From a virus: a DNA stretch of 64,000 nt. Positions 1-7,841 of the stretch are shown here, piece by piece. The notes under the pieces were generated by a model. That model was not told the DNA's origin. It made no database searches and worked only from the letters and a program-made list of their open reading frames with translations. Position 1 is the stretch's first letter; each line of letters opens with the position of its first letter. The stretch covers positions 1 through 64,000 of IMG/VR virus record IMGVR_UViG_3300005533_000226; one strand, given 5' to 3'. Position numbers and translations under genes: made by a program.

Positions 1-1023
1 TTAGGCAGCCGCGCCACCGCCCCATCCCGGTATAAAGTGGCCGTAGGTTTCCTCAATCTGTTCCGCTGTCGCGCCCACGAGCTGCCCGACCATCCACGGC
101 GACATTCCGCTCATCAGCAAGTGACTGATCCGTGTGTGACGCAGAACGTGAGGCGTCGCATCTTTGATGCCTGCGCGCTCGCAAGCTGCATCCCAACCAT
201 GGCGCACCTCGCTCACGCGCTCACCGCGATAGTGGATCACGTATTTTATGTCATCGCCATCGAGGCGCTTCCACCGGCGCAGGTGAACCATAAGGCGCTT
301 GTCGCCGCGATGGCTGGGGCGCCTCTTATTTCCATGCTCAGCTTCGCCGGGTGCCTTTCTGGCGATCACGTCGAAATCGAAATTGATCCATGACCATTCC
401 GTGCTGAATAGCGCGCCTGAGCGCGTGCCGGAATAGAATCCGAAGATGATGAAGCGAGCTAGATGTCTGACTCGCTGTTTGCCTACAATATGCTTTACGC
501 TACGGGCGGCCCACAATAGACGCGCCACCTCATTGCGCGTTAGAACGCGCTGGCGGCCGGGATTGGGCGGCGGCAGCACGAAAATAGGGACGCGCTTCAG
601 CTCGTGAACGAATTTGTGCCAGCGGTTGACGGCCGCACGAAGCGTCGTCAGTTCACGGCGGCATGACGGCGCCGGGCGGGATAGGGCGTACTCGTTGCAA
701 AGACGCGGATTGATCGCGCTCGTGCGATGCGCTGCCCAAAACAGCGTGAGCATCTTGATGGTGCGCTTCTCTTGCGGCTTATGACTGAGATAGTCACGCA
801 TCACCGACGCCAGAAGCGGATCGGCTTCAGGCTCAGGTTTTTTTCGCTCGGCAATGTAGTCGGCTAATTGGGTTTCCGCATTAGCGCGCTCCGTAAAGCC
901 GCAACCTGTGCGCTTTCCGAAAGTGCCGTCGCGGATGCACCACGTTTTTCTTTTCTTATCCCAATAGAGCCTTGCGCCTTTCGTGCGAATAACGCCCTCG
1001 CTTCCCCAACGGTGGTGAACCAC
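1..1023 (-). CDS. int: tyrosine-recombinase integrase
   Basis: Site-specific recombinase that would integrate and excise the phage chromosome. The N-terminal part (residues 13-60) has the Arg-rich 'IRDG..TGCG' DNA-binding start seen in rhizobial phage integrases. The catalytic domain shows the first Arg in GTRSGAL, the HxxR box as HVLRHT and the Tyr in EETYGHF, which is the nucleophile. The residue usually His between HxxR and Tyr is replaced (LVGATAE), as in one common phage subfamily. The GTG start has only a weak ribosome-binding site. Its first 160 bases overlap the excisionase-like gene in another frame. The stop codon is the first codon of the window, so nothing downstream can be seen. 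Confidence 0.93.
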   Translation of the reverse strand: MVHHRWGSEGVIRTKGARLYWDKKRKTWCIRDGTFGKRTGCGFTERANAETQLADYIAERKKPEPEADPLLASVMRDYLSHKPQEKRTIKMLTLFWAAHRTSAINPRLCNEYALSRPAPSCRRELTTLRAAVNRWHKFVHELKRVPIFVLPPPNPGRQRVLTRNEVARLLWAARSVKHIVGKQRVRHLARFIIFGFYSGTRSGALFSTEWSWINFDFDVIARKAPGEAEHGNKRRPSHRGDKRLMVHLRRWKRLDGDDIKYVIHYRGERVSEVRHGWDAACERAGIKDATPHVLRHTRISHLLMSGMSPWMVGQLVGATAEQIEETYGHFIPGWGGGAAA

Positions 1024-1157
1024 TTACGCCCAAACTTTGCGATGGTGATATTGCCATTCTCCGCCTCTGCCTTCAATACGTGAGGCGTGATTTCGTCATC
1101 GAAGATTTCGGCGCAGGCGCGTTCAAGCGTGATCGGCTTGTCGTTTTCTTCGCTCAA
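864..1157 (-). CDS. excisionase-like small DNA-binding protein
   Basis: A 97-residue protein whose N-terminal half (LTLERACAEIF, then TPHVLKAEAENGNI and GRKWFT) matches the short winged-helix pattern of proteins encoded just upstream of phage integrases, so a role as recombination directionality factor is inferred. It starts with TTG at 1157, which overlaps the TGA of the previous gene as TTGA and is preceded by GAGGGG. Its last 160 bases lie inside the integrase frame. Codon structure is coherent in both frames, so I treat both as real. The Ala/Ser-rich C-terminal third, inside the overlap, looks less conserved. Confidence 0.75.
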   Translation of the reverse strand: MSEENDKPITLERACAEIFDDEITPHVLKAEAENGNITIAKFGRKWFTTVGEARALFARKAQGSIGIRKEKRGASATALSESAQVAALRSALMRKPN

Positions 1158-1348
1158 CGCTCGCCCCTCATTGCCTTCCCGGCCATCACCGTATCGCCAG
1201 CCATTTCATAGCCCAGCGCATTCTTTGCGCGGTTGAGGGCGTGCGCGGTGACGTGCGCACCAAGCTGATGCGCTTCGTGTTCGATGGCCTGAATCTTGGT
1301 GGCAAGGTTAAGGCCGTAGGTGGCGACCTTGGTGGTGCGATCAACCAT
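1154..1348 (-). CDS. small hypothetical phage protein
   Basis: A 64-residue protein of unknown function, rich in Ala and His with no membrane segment. The ATG at 1348 was chosen because it overlaps the end of the preceding gene. The longer upstream reading starts inside that gene and reads as low-quality sequence. It is coupled at its 3' end to the excisionase-like gene through TTGA. Confidence 0.6.
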   Translation of the reverse strand: MVDRTTKVATYGLNLATKIQAIEHEAHQLGAHVTAHALNRAKNALGYEMAGDTVMAGKAMRGER

Positions 1349-1625
1349 GTTTCTTCTCCGCTGGCGGCAGCCGGTGGTAGCCGCGACAGCCACCGCGCAG
1401 GTCGATCTTCTCTGCCTTCGGTTGCTCGATGACCGGCGCCGGATAGGTTTGCTTCAGCTCGCTGATCGACATTCGCATTTCAGCTTCGCTAAGCGGATGC
1501 TCGGCGAGAATGCGCGGGCGCGATTGACCGTAATAGGTGCGGTCATTGTCGGCCCATATCTGCGCTTCAGGGCCACGCATCCCTTCGATCCAAACGAGGA
1601 AGCCATGCGCGCTATTCGCGTTCAT
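1341..1625 (-). CDS. hypothetical phage protein
   Basis: A 94-residue protein, unrecognised. The N-terminus is hydrophobic and aromatic (GFLVWIEGMRG) and the C-terminus is basic and Pro-rich. The ATG at 1625 overlaps the previous stop as ATGA and is preceded by a GGAGACAGC ribosome-binding site, so the longer upstream reading is rejected. Confidence 0.6.
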   Translation of the reverse strand: MNANSAHGFLVWIEGMRGPEAQIWADNDRTYYGQSRPRILAEHPLSEAEMRMSISELKQTYPAPVIEQPKAEKIDLRGGCRGYHRLPPAEKKHG

Positions 1626-1897
1626 GCTGTCTCCTTCGGTTTGACGCGGTATTCCCAGCACTCGCCGTTGAGGCTGATTGCGGGAGACCACCATGGCCAG
1701 TCGCGGCCGATTGTTCCGAATGGCGACATCGCTTCTTGGCGACAGTTGAGCCGCAATCTGCGTTGAATCAACTCGCCGCCAAAGTAAATCACGTCGCCGA
1801 TCTTGACCGGCCAGATGGCGTAATGATCGTGCCACTCCGAGATGCGCGCGTATTCGCGCTCGCGCGCCTCGCGCATAGATGACGTGTCAATGCGCAT
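1622..1897 (-). CDS. hypothetical phage protein
   Basis: A 91-residue protein with a charged N-terminal helix and a Trp-rich C-terminal half (DWPWWSPAISLNGECWEYRV). No family is recognised. The ATG at 1897 overlaps the end of the small membrane-protein gene by 11 bases, which fits the tight packing of this operon. Confidence 0.6.
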   Translation of the reverse strand: MRIDTSSMREAREREYARISEWHDHYAIWPVKIGDVIYFGGELIQRRLRLNCRQEAMSPFGTIGRDWPWWSPAISLNGECWEYRVKPKETA

Positions 1898-2099
1898 TGT
1901 TCGGCCTCCATAGCTCGTAACTGATGTGAAGCGGCACATACGCTGGCCACAAGAAGGCGACCGGCAGCGCGCAAAGCTGCCATCCGTTTTGGCGCTTCGC
2001 ATCGCAATCGCCGTGCGCAGCCCAGCCGTATGTGATCGCAACACCGGCGAGATAGCACCATAGGGTTATCATTGGGGCATGATCGCTGAGGCGCTTCAT
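1887..2099 (-). CDS. small membrane protein
   Basis: A 70-residue protein with two hydrophobic stretches (residues about 8-27 and 40-60) separated by a short charged loop, consistent with a two-pass inner-membrane protein. Function unknown. Its ATG overlaps the stop of the upstream gene as ATGA. Confidence 0.6.
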   Translation of the reverse strand: MKRLSDHAPMITLWCYLAGVAITYGWAAHGDCDAKRQNGWQLCALPVAFLWPAYVPLHISYELWRPNNAH

Positions 2100-2548
2100 G
2101 GCTGACTCCTGTTTTTTTCCAAGAGGCGAATTGCTTCTGTCCTAAGGGCGCCAGCAATCGCGTAGCCGACGCCCTCACCGCCGCGCGCATATTCTTGCGC
2201 TGAAGATAGAATTGATTCTGCAATCTCTTTTCGCAGAAGCTTTGCAGCCGCGTTGCTTGGCGGCGCGTATCGTTCGATCAGCAGCGCCACGGCATCGTGA
2301 TCGGTCATCGGATATGGCGCGAAGAAGGATTGGCAAAGGGCTAGATTGCCAGCGCCGAAAAATAGTTTCCGGCGCTCGTATATTTGCCGCGCGACCGGAA
2401 TCGTTTCCTCAGGCTCACGCGCTCCCGGCATTGTTGATACCGCAAGCGCATGGATGGGCTTGTGGACAATCACCGTGTTGCGGGTCTCTCTTATTATTTC
2501 GGTTTCACCGTCACGGAATCCGCCGACGAATTTTTCGGGACGGTTCAT
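2096..2548 (-). CDS. hypothetical phage protein
   Basis: A 150-residue soluble protein, unrecognised. The N-terminal half is predicted beta-rich (GETEIIRETRNTVIVHKP) and the C-terminal half helical. The internal ATG at 2548 is preferred because it forms ATGA with the previous stop. It lies in the leftward early operon between two small genes. Confidence 0.6.
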   Translation of the reverse strand: MNRPEKFVGGFRDGETEIIRETRNTVIVHKPIHALAVSTMPGAREPEETIPVARQIYERRKLFFGAGNLALCQSFFAPYPMTDHDAVALLIERYAPPSNAAAKLLRKEIAESILSSAQEYARGGEGVGYAIAGALRTEAIRLLEKNRSQP

Positions 2549-2805
2549 GGCTGCCGCTCCGGCATCACCCAATGCCGTTCGGGATATGGCACCTCGCACA
2601 GCGCGTTGATCCACATGGTCATGCCAGCGGTGGGCTGATAGAGGCGTGTTACATCGGGCGTCTTCTTCAGAAGACCAAGCGCGACGAATTCGTTGATGGC
2701 GTCGCGTACCGCTGGCAGCTTTAGGTCGCCGTCGCGATAGTCTTTGTCACCGCCCTCGGTGATCCGATAGAACATTCCGATTTCGATTTTCAGCGGCGTA
2801 GGCAT
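2545..2805 (-). CDS. small hypothetical protein, possible winged helix
   Basis: An 86-residue protein. Residues 29-55 (LPAVRDAINEFVALGLL, then TRLYQPTAG) look like a small winged-helix unit, but this is only a visual impression. It is the first gene of a translational unit and carries the operon's standard leader AAAGGAGACCA just before its ATG. Confidence 0.6.
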   Translation of the reverse strand: MPTPLKIEIGMFYRITEGGDKDYRDGDLKLPAVRDAINEFVALGLLKKTPDVTRLYQPTAGMTMWINALCEVPYPERHWVMPERQP

Positions 2806-2834
2806 TCGGTTGGTCTCCTTTGATTGACGCGCGA

Positions 2835-3311
2835 TCAGTCGCGATATTGGACGCTACGTGGCCACTTGATTTTTCCGGTGGTGAGGAATTCAAGCGCAAC
2901 TTTTCCGGCCACCGTTTCATTTACGATGGTGTAATCCACGCCGGTTGGGCCGAATAGGTCTCTAAGGCAGCGCGAGTATTGGTATTCATAGCCATGAGAT
3001 TTGTTCGCGTTGCACAGCTCATCGCGGCGGCCATCCTGCAACGCCAGCAATTCCATCGTTCCCGCGATGCATCCGGCGGTGTTGCACACGTTCGCAGCAT
3101 CCGCGATGGAAAGTTCTTCGATTGGGCGCATCATTTTTGCGCCGAATTTTTTGATGAATACGCGCGCCCAAGTTTGCATATCGAATTTCCAAGGCCGCCC
3201 GAAGAATCTGAAGCGAACGCCCTTGGCCGCGCCTTCGGCGAATTTGATCAGGTAGTGGCGCTCGACCTCGCGAATGCCAAGCCGCGTTGAGCTGAGATAT
3301 TCCTTTTTCAT
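2835..3311 (-). CDS. conserved hypothetical phage protein
   Basis: A 158-residue protein. The central motif CNTAGCIAGTMELLA followed by CLRDLFG resembles a recurring phage protein type with a C-x-x-x-C-I-A-G core, whose function is not known to me. The start at 3311 is supported by the AAAGGAGACCA cassette directly upstream. Confidence 0.65.
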   Translation of the reverse strand: MKKEYLSSTRLGIREVERHYLIKFAEGAAKGVRFRFFGRPWKFDMQTWARVFIKKFGAKMMRPIEELSIADAANVCNTAGCIAGTMELLALQDGRRDELCNANKSHGYEYQYSRCLRDLFGPTGVDYTIVNETVAGKVALEFLTTGKIKWPRSVQYRD

Positions 3312-3328
3312 GGCTGGTCTCCTTTGAT

Positions 3329-3724
3329 CTATTCGTATCGTGGCGGGACAGGCGATCCATCAAAGCGCCTGTAACCCATCTTGCGTTTACGCCCACGGAT
3401 TCCGCGATGACGCTGCCGCTTGCGGGCTGCGCGCGATTTTTCGCGCACGTCGCGCCGCGTCTTTTCCTTGTGAGGCTTATCCTTGAGCGCGGGCGCGAGA
3501 TTGCTTTCGCGGTTCTCGCCGCCGTTGATGATCGCTTTGATATGGTCGCAATCCCAATGGTCGCCGGGGAAAATTTTGCGGCCGGTGAGGTAGCATTTTC
3601 CTTCATAGCGCCTGAAGACGCGATCCTTGACGCGCGGCGGCGGCGGCGTGTCCGGCGTCTTGCCGATCCATTCCGGCACGCTGCGCGTGTCGAGTGCGAT
3701 AGGGGTGATGGCGGGAACGGTCAC
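3329..3724 (-). CDS. HNH endonuclease-family protein
   Basis: A 131-residue HNH-fold protein: the first zinc-binding Cys in CYLTG, then CDHIKAIINGGENRESNLAP with the DH catalytic pair and the Asn. The tail is strongly basic, suiting DNA binding. It is encoded in the early operon and not beside the terminase, so a role in homing or early DNA processing is more likely than packaging. The ATG overlaps the upstream stop (ATGA). Confidence 0.85.
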   Translation of the reverse strand: MTVPAITPIALDTRSVPEWIGKTPDTPPPPRVKDRVFRRYEGKCYLTGRKIFPGDHWDCDHIKAIINGGENRESNLAPALKDKPHKEKTRRDVREKSRAARKRQRHRGIRGRKRKMGYRRFDGSPVPPRYE

Positions 3725-4440
3725 AGCGCGCTTAACCTTTCCTCGATGGCCTTGGCCGCCGCCTCATAGACCTGTCCGGCCATCTCTTGCCGGTAGGCGC
3801 GCACAATCTCGATGCAGCGCCGGTGCATCGCTGCTTCTTGCCCGGTGTCGGCGGGTAGAGCGGCGAGGGCTTCTATCGCTTCCTTGCAGGCGTCAGCGAT
3901 CAGCTTGTTGCTGATGTTTGTGAATTGACGGATCGCGCGGTTGTTTTCTGACTGAATTCGCTTTACCGCTTCCAGCGCCGTTCGCAGCGTGTTGGATTGG
4001 GCGGTGTCAATCGGCTTCCAATGTCCGCGCTGATAGCATTCACGATCATCAAGGTCGCAATAGCACGCCCCGGCAGGTCGTTTCTTTACCGCTTCTTCGT
4101 ATGAAATCTCGACAGTCGATAGAACGGCTAGTGCTTCTTTGGCCTCTTGAAGCATCGCGTCATAGGTAGAATTCGGAAGGCGCGAATAGCTTCTGTCGAT
4201 TTTTTCTTTGACCAGCGCCCAGTAATTTTCCAGTGCTGCGCGCAGCTTGTCGGTAATTGGCCTCCCGGTGCCGGTGTAAAGGGACAGTGCAGCGAGAAAC
4301 AAAACCCCAAAGTCGTCTTTTGAAATGCGACCTTCGATGATTTTGCGTGGCCCATCGTTCTCAAATTTAGTTGTGGGACAGAATGTCGGGCGGACTCGCG
4401 CTTCAATTGCTCCTAGCGTCGCCAGCAGCTTGTCAGTCAT
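3721..4440 (-). CDS. hypothetical phage protein
   Basis: A 239-residue, mostly helical soluble protein of unknown function. A Cys cluster at CYCDLDDRECYQRGHW (around residue 133) may bind metal. Two Ala-rich helices follow. Both ends are coupled to neighbours by ATGA overlaps. Confidence 0.65.
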   Translation of the reverse strand: MTDKLLATLGAIEARVRPTFCPTTKFENDGPRKIIEGRISKDDFGVLFLAALSLYTGTGRPITDKLRAALENYWALVKEKIDRSYSRLPNSTYDAMLQEAKEALAVLSTVEISYEEAVKKRPAGACYCDLDDRECYQRGHWKPIDTAQSNTLRTALEAVKRIQSENNRAIRQFTNISNKLIADACKEAIEALAALPADTGQEAAMHRRCIEIVRAYRQEMAGQVYEAAAKAIEERLSAL

Positions 4441-4703
4441 GGCTTGCCCTTTCTCTTTGGTTGCCTCGGAGTGACGGCCACTATGACGGCACCGCGCGCA
4501 AAGCCCTTCCCTGTCACGCGCATCCCGACCGCTGGCATGAACGGCGGTGGCGGAGCTGGGCGACGGAATCGCTTCGGCGGCGGATTGATGCCGCCTTTGC
4601 TATTCGAGACCGTTGGCAGCGGTTCCGTGCGCGCCTTCTGCCGCTTCGCGTGCTGCGCGAGCGCGTAGGCGGAGAGACCTTTCGGCTGTGCTTTCTTTTT
4701 CAT
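4437..4703 (-). CDS. small basic hypothetical protein
   Basis: An 88-residue, Lys/Arg- and Pro-rich protein (PPPPFMP in the middle), with a short beta-like stretch VGMRVTGKGFARGAVIVAV. No family is recognised. Both ends overlap neighbours by ATGA. Confidence 0.55.
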   Translation of the reverse strand: MKKKAQPKGLSAYALAQHAKRQKARTEPLPTVSNSKGGINPPPKRFRRPAPPPPFMPAVGMRVTGKGFARGAVIVAVTPRQPKRKGKP

Positions 4704-5953
4704 TTCGGATCGCTGTTTGCAGCCCGCTGGATTAACTCAAGTCTCCGCCACTCTTGGAACATCGCCTTGAGGAATTTTTTCACCACGTAACGGCTCGCTC
4801 TGATGGCGGCATATTCAGCGTAGCTTTCGCGCAATTGGCCATCCGTCATCACCGGCTCGCGGGCAAATTCAGGATTATTTTGCACCTCATATCTGCATCG
4901 GCTGACAAACATTTTTTGCCAGCAGGTCATTTTGTCGTTTTTTTCGATGTCTTCGCCGACAAGAGGGCGTTTCATATAGCCGACAAGGTTATCCTCTATG
5001 AGATGCGCTGCTGCGCGCCGCCGTGGGCTATAGCCAGCATTTTCCCATTCTGATTTTGAAAGTCCCGTGGCGCCCATTTTTCGCCACGTCGCGCAGGCGC
5101 GCACGGTGCCGTCCGCGCCTTTGACTGGCGCGAGACCAAGTCGCTTATAGAGCGCAGAGAATGAGCTGTATTTGGAGATGTCGCCGCATTCGCCGATGAT
5201 GCGAACAAGCGACTTGATGCCAAGTCCTCTGAAGCCTGTAAACCACGTCGCGATAGGAATTGTTTTTGCGATTTTCCCTAGGTATTTATCCAGCTCCTTG
5301 ATTTCATTTTCTATTGAATCGCTGAGTGCGATGATCGGAAGAACAGTGAATTTTTTGTCTTCATCTTCCGGCAGCATATCGCCTGATATAATACGCTTGA
5401 GCGCGTCGCCTCCCTTCTTCCAAGATTCTTTTTGCCCAAGATGACTATAGCTGCGAGCGCAAAATGCGCGCGCGCGATTGTCGATTCCGATTTTCAATTT
5501 TTCCCATGCTCGATGCGTGGGCCATAGAGAAACGATTTGTTCTATGGGCGTGAAATTTTGATCTGACGCTGGGGCGGTGATTTGGGTGCTGCCAATGGTC
5601 CGATCACGGTCAAGCGATGGCTTTTTGAGTTGTGTATTGGAAGCGGCTTGACCAAAATCTTCGGAAGACATCTTCCCACTGATCGGTGGTTTTTGGCTGG
5701 TCTTCCGCGCGGATTTTTTGTCCGCAATAGAGTCGCCCGGCTGGCTCCCTTTGATATGCGTAAGCTTTGTGGCCGGGCGCGCTGATTTCTCAGCGATAGA
5801 TTCGGATGGCAGAAGAAATTTGGTTTGCACCAGCGTTGGGGCCATCCGCGCGGTTTTCTTCCCGCGAACAAGTTTGCCCGGCGTGACCGTTCCGGTTTCG
5901 ACCGCTATAGTGGCCGGGCATCCGCTTTGCGCGGAAATTTCATGCTTGCTCAT
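4700..5953 (-). CDS. phage protein with IS110-type transposase C-terminal domain
   Basis: A 417-residue protein from the ATG at 5953, which has an AAAGG site. Residues 1-140 are Lys/Ser/Thr-rich and probably disordered. Residues about 190-310 resemble the helix-hairpin-helix C-terminal domain of IS110/IS116/IS902 transposases: a helix pair ending in an aliphatic turn, FRGLGIKSLVRIIGECGDIS, then LYKRLGLAPVKG and a Ser/Arg basic segment. I see no N-terminal RuvC-like DEDD domain, inverted repeats or flanking duplications, so this is unlikely to be a mobile element. It looks like a domesticated DNA-binding module in the early operon. Function unknown. Confidence 0.7.
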   Translation of the reverse strand: MSKHEISAQSGCPATIAVETGTVTPGKLVRGKKTARMAPTLVQTKFLLPSESIAEKSARPATKLTHIKGSQPGDSIADKKSARKTSQKPPISGKMSSEDFGQAASNTQLKKPSLDRDRTIGSTQITAPASDQNFTPIEQIVSLWPTHRAWEKLKIGIDNRARAFCARSYSHLGQKESWKKGGDALKRIISGDMLPEDEDKKFTVLPIIALSDSIENEIKELDKYLGKIAKTIPIATWFTGFRGLGIKSLVRIIGECGDISKYSSFSALYKRLGLAPVKGADGTVRACATWRKMGATGLSKSEWENAGYSPRRRAAAHLIEDNLVGYMKRPLVGEDIEKNDKMTCWQKMFVSRCRYEVQNNPEFAREPVMTDGQLRESYAEYAAIRASRYVVKKFLKAMFQEWRRLELIQRAANSDPK

Positions 5954-6419
5954 TGCCAAAAACCTTTCTGTGAATCTTGTTAGCCTGCTGAAGCGAGATG
6001 CACTGGCGAACGGTTTTTCCTTCGCTGATTTTTTTCGCGATGAGTTTATAGAAGCTGCCCTTGGCGAGCATGTTTCTACCCTGCGCAAAATAGAATTCGC
6101 TTTCTTCAAGCAATTCTTCGCGCGTAACGTCGCCAAGTTTTCTTCCTGAACGCAGCATCATATCAAATAGGATGTTGCGCATTCCTTCCGCCGCCGCAGC
6201 CGTGGCTCGCGCCCCTTCTTCGTCCGGCCTGTTGGCGTTATCCCAAATTTGTTTTCGCTGAGCGCGAGTGCAATGGCGGATCACGTTGTCACACGCGGTC
6301 CAAACCATAGCGTCAAAAAGTCCGCGATATAGTGATGGATCGCGTTTGACGCGCTCAACCATCTTCTCGCGCGCTTTCTCAATAATGCCATCACACTCGT
6401 CGAGCGACTCCTTGGCCAC
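5940..6419 (-). CDS. hypothetical phage protein, likely frameshifted 5' end
   Basis: A 159-residue helical protein from a GTG at 6419, unrecognised. The GTG has a poor ribosome-binding site. A well-placed ATG at 6468 (AAGGAGG upstream, ATGA overlap with the previous stop) opens the same protein if one base is removed from the eight-T tract at 6455-6462; the frame then joins at IRDVAKESLDECDG. As written, that ATG ends after 12 codons. The true gene may therefore be 5940-6468 with slippage or a sequencing indel at the tract. Confidence 0.6.
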   Translation of the reverse strand: MAKESLDECDGIIEKAREKMVERVKRDPSLYRGLFDAMVWTACDNVIRHCTRAQRKQIWDNANRPDEEGARATAAAAEGMRNILFDMMLRSGRKLGDVTREELLEESEFYFAQGRNMLAKGSFYKLIAKKISEGKTVRQCISLQQANKIHRKVFGNEQA

Positions 6420-6464
6420 GTCCCGAATTTTATTTTGAGTTGCCGGTGTGACGGAAAAAAAAGT

Positions 6465-6884
6465 TCATGCTGCCTCCTTCATGCGCTTCTGATTCCGCCG
6501 CTGGCCGCTCTTGCAAAGCCAGCGCAGATTGCCGCGCGTATTGTTGAGGGTGTCGGTATCTATGTGATCGCCGGTGTGCCGATCCGTTGGACGCGGCAGG
6601 CCCATGCGATCAAGGATGACATCGTGCATCATTATGGTGACGCGCCGATTTTCTTTGCGCGGACCTACGCGAATACAGCGTCGGGCATAGACGTGATTGC
6701 CGTGGCGCTTGTCGCTGATTTTGAATGTCCACGGCCATTGCATCAGATAGTCATAGTCTTCGGCCGACACGCGCACGCAGTATTGCGCTTTCGCGCCTAT
6801 CGTGATCGTGCGCACATCCTCGTTGCGAGGATCATAAAGCTGGATCACCCGGTCGCCGGGGAATGGGATGACATCGCCGCTCAC
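6465..6884 (-). CDS. HNH homing-type endonuclease
   Basis: A 139-residue protein with the HNH_3 pattern: a beta-rich N-terminal part (YDYLMQWPWTF), then VTIMMHDVILDRMG, then DHIDTDTLNNTRGNLRW carrying the catalytic DH and Asn pair, and a basic tail. Such genes are commonly free-standing homing endonucleases in phages. It is coupled to the exonuclease gene upstream by ATGA. Confidence 0.85.
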   Translation of the reverse strand: MSGDVIPFPGDRVIQLYDPRNEDVRTITIGAKAQYCVRVSAEDYDYLMQWPWTFKISDKRHGNHVYARRCIRVGPRKENRRVTIMMHDVILDRMGLPRPTDRHTGDHIDTDTLNNTRGNLRWLCKSGQRRNQKRMKEAA

Positions 6885-7507
6885 GTCGAGGCTCCCTGCG
6901 TCTCAGTGGGGTCTTCCTCGATGGCGCCCAGCTCGCGCAGCTTCAGAAAGAGCCGCTTGGTGCGTTGCATATCTTGCCAAGCGTTGTGAAAGCCGCTGCG
7001 CGGTTCTTCGCTCAGAAGCTTCACACAAGCCTCATCGAGCGATGGCCACTTAAATGTGCCGTTCTTGCTGCCGTTCTTCGGCGGGATTTTGCAGAGCTGC
7101 GTTGACAGCTTCATCGTGTCGAGCCACGTCAGGCCCGGCCTCAGCCAGTTGTCTGTCGGCTTTCCGCGCCGCAGGATAGCGCCAGCGATCAGGTCTTTGT
7201 CGAAATCGACGCCGTGCCCGATAACGTGAGTGGCTTGGCTGGCGAGGCCGATGAGCATTCCAAGTGCCGTGACCTCGCTGACGCCCCGCCGGGCGGCCTC
7301 CTTGCTGCTGATTCCGTGGATCAGCGCAGCGCCTTCGCGGATTTTCCGCCCCTCAGCGCGCACTTTGATATAGAAGAATTCCTGCGCCCAGCCCTCATCA
7401 TCGAACAGCTCAGCAGCGATGGCGACCGGCCACGGTTGCGCCGGATCATCAAGCGCAAGATGCTGCTTGATCAGGTCGCTGCTTTCGCAATCGAAGGCGA
7501 GGAACAT
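6881..7507 (-). CDS. DnaQ-like 3'-5' exonuclease (DEDDh)
   Basis: A 208-residue nuclease of the RNase-T/DnaQ fold. Exo I is FDCES (Asp6, Glu8), Exo II is GHGVDFDKDLI with its Asp near residue 101, and Exo III is HNAWQDMQRTK, giving the His and last Asp. HGIS, typical of the family, lies between. It probably trims 3' DNA ends in phage recombination or replication. The neighbouring Rad52-like annealing protein gives it a plausible partner, but this pairing is inferred. Confidence 0.85.
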   Translation of the reverse strand: MFLAFDCESSDLIKQHLALDDPAQPWPVAIAAELFDDEGWAQEFFYIKVRAEGRKIREGAALIHGISSKEAARRGVSEVTALGMLIGLASQATHVIGHGVDFDKDLIAGAILRRGKPTDNWLRPGLTWLDTMKLSTQLCKIPPKNGSKNGTFKWPSLDEACVKLLSEEPRSGFHNAWQDMQRTKRLFLKLRELGAIEEDPTETQGAST

Positions 7508-7514
7508 GGCGCGT

Positions 7515-7742
7515 TCACTCGCTGATCAATTCGATCTTGCCGGTGAACGGCTCGAATTCTTCTTCGCCCCAACTTTGGCAATGAAAACCTAGGTGGTATC
7601 CGCCGACATTAACGGCAACAACGGTGCCACAGTTCTCGGCATGGAAAAGCACAACAAATTCGCATCCGCCCTTGGTGTATTTTTTCAAGCAAGGATATGC
7701 GGATCGCGGCGCTTTATTTGATGGCACAATTACTGATCTCAT
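7515..7742 (-). CDS. small hypothetical protein
   Basis: A 75-residue protein, probably beta-rich (CGTVVAVNVGGYHLGFHC), with four Cys and no known family. It carries the AAAGGAGACCA cassette immediately before its ATG. A 12-bp stem-loop in the leader (7768-7810) lies 26 bases upstream of its start codon. Confidence 0.6.
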   Translation of the reverse strand: MRSVIVPSNKAPRSAYPCLKKYTKGGCEFVVLFHAENCGTVVAVNVGGYHLGFHCQSWGEEEFEPFTGKIELISE

Positions 7743-7767
7743 TTTTGGTCTCCTTTGGTTTCCGAGT

Positions 7768-7810
7768 GGCGGGAGGGGGAAGAGTCAGCCGGACAGAACC
7801 CCCTCCCGCC
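7768..7810 (-). terminator. strong stem-loop between two early genes
   Basis: A perfect 12-bp inverted repeat, GGCGGGAGGGGG (7768-7779) with CCCCCTCCCGCC (7799-7810), and a 19-base loop. It lies 31 bases past the stop of the leftward gene at 7842 and ahead of the cassette of the next gene. There is no T tract, so it may block RNA decay or act as a leader structure rather than a classical terminator. Confidence 0.5.
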
Positions 7811-7841
7811 CGCATCCCGCCGGGCGGCCCCGGCGAGCGCG

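Noticed and set aside
4700-5953. Complete IS110-family insertion sequence
   Set aside because: No catalytic RuvC-like domain, ends or target changes; the gene is ATGA-coupled within an operon.
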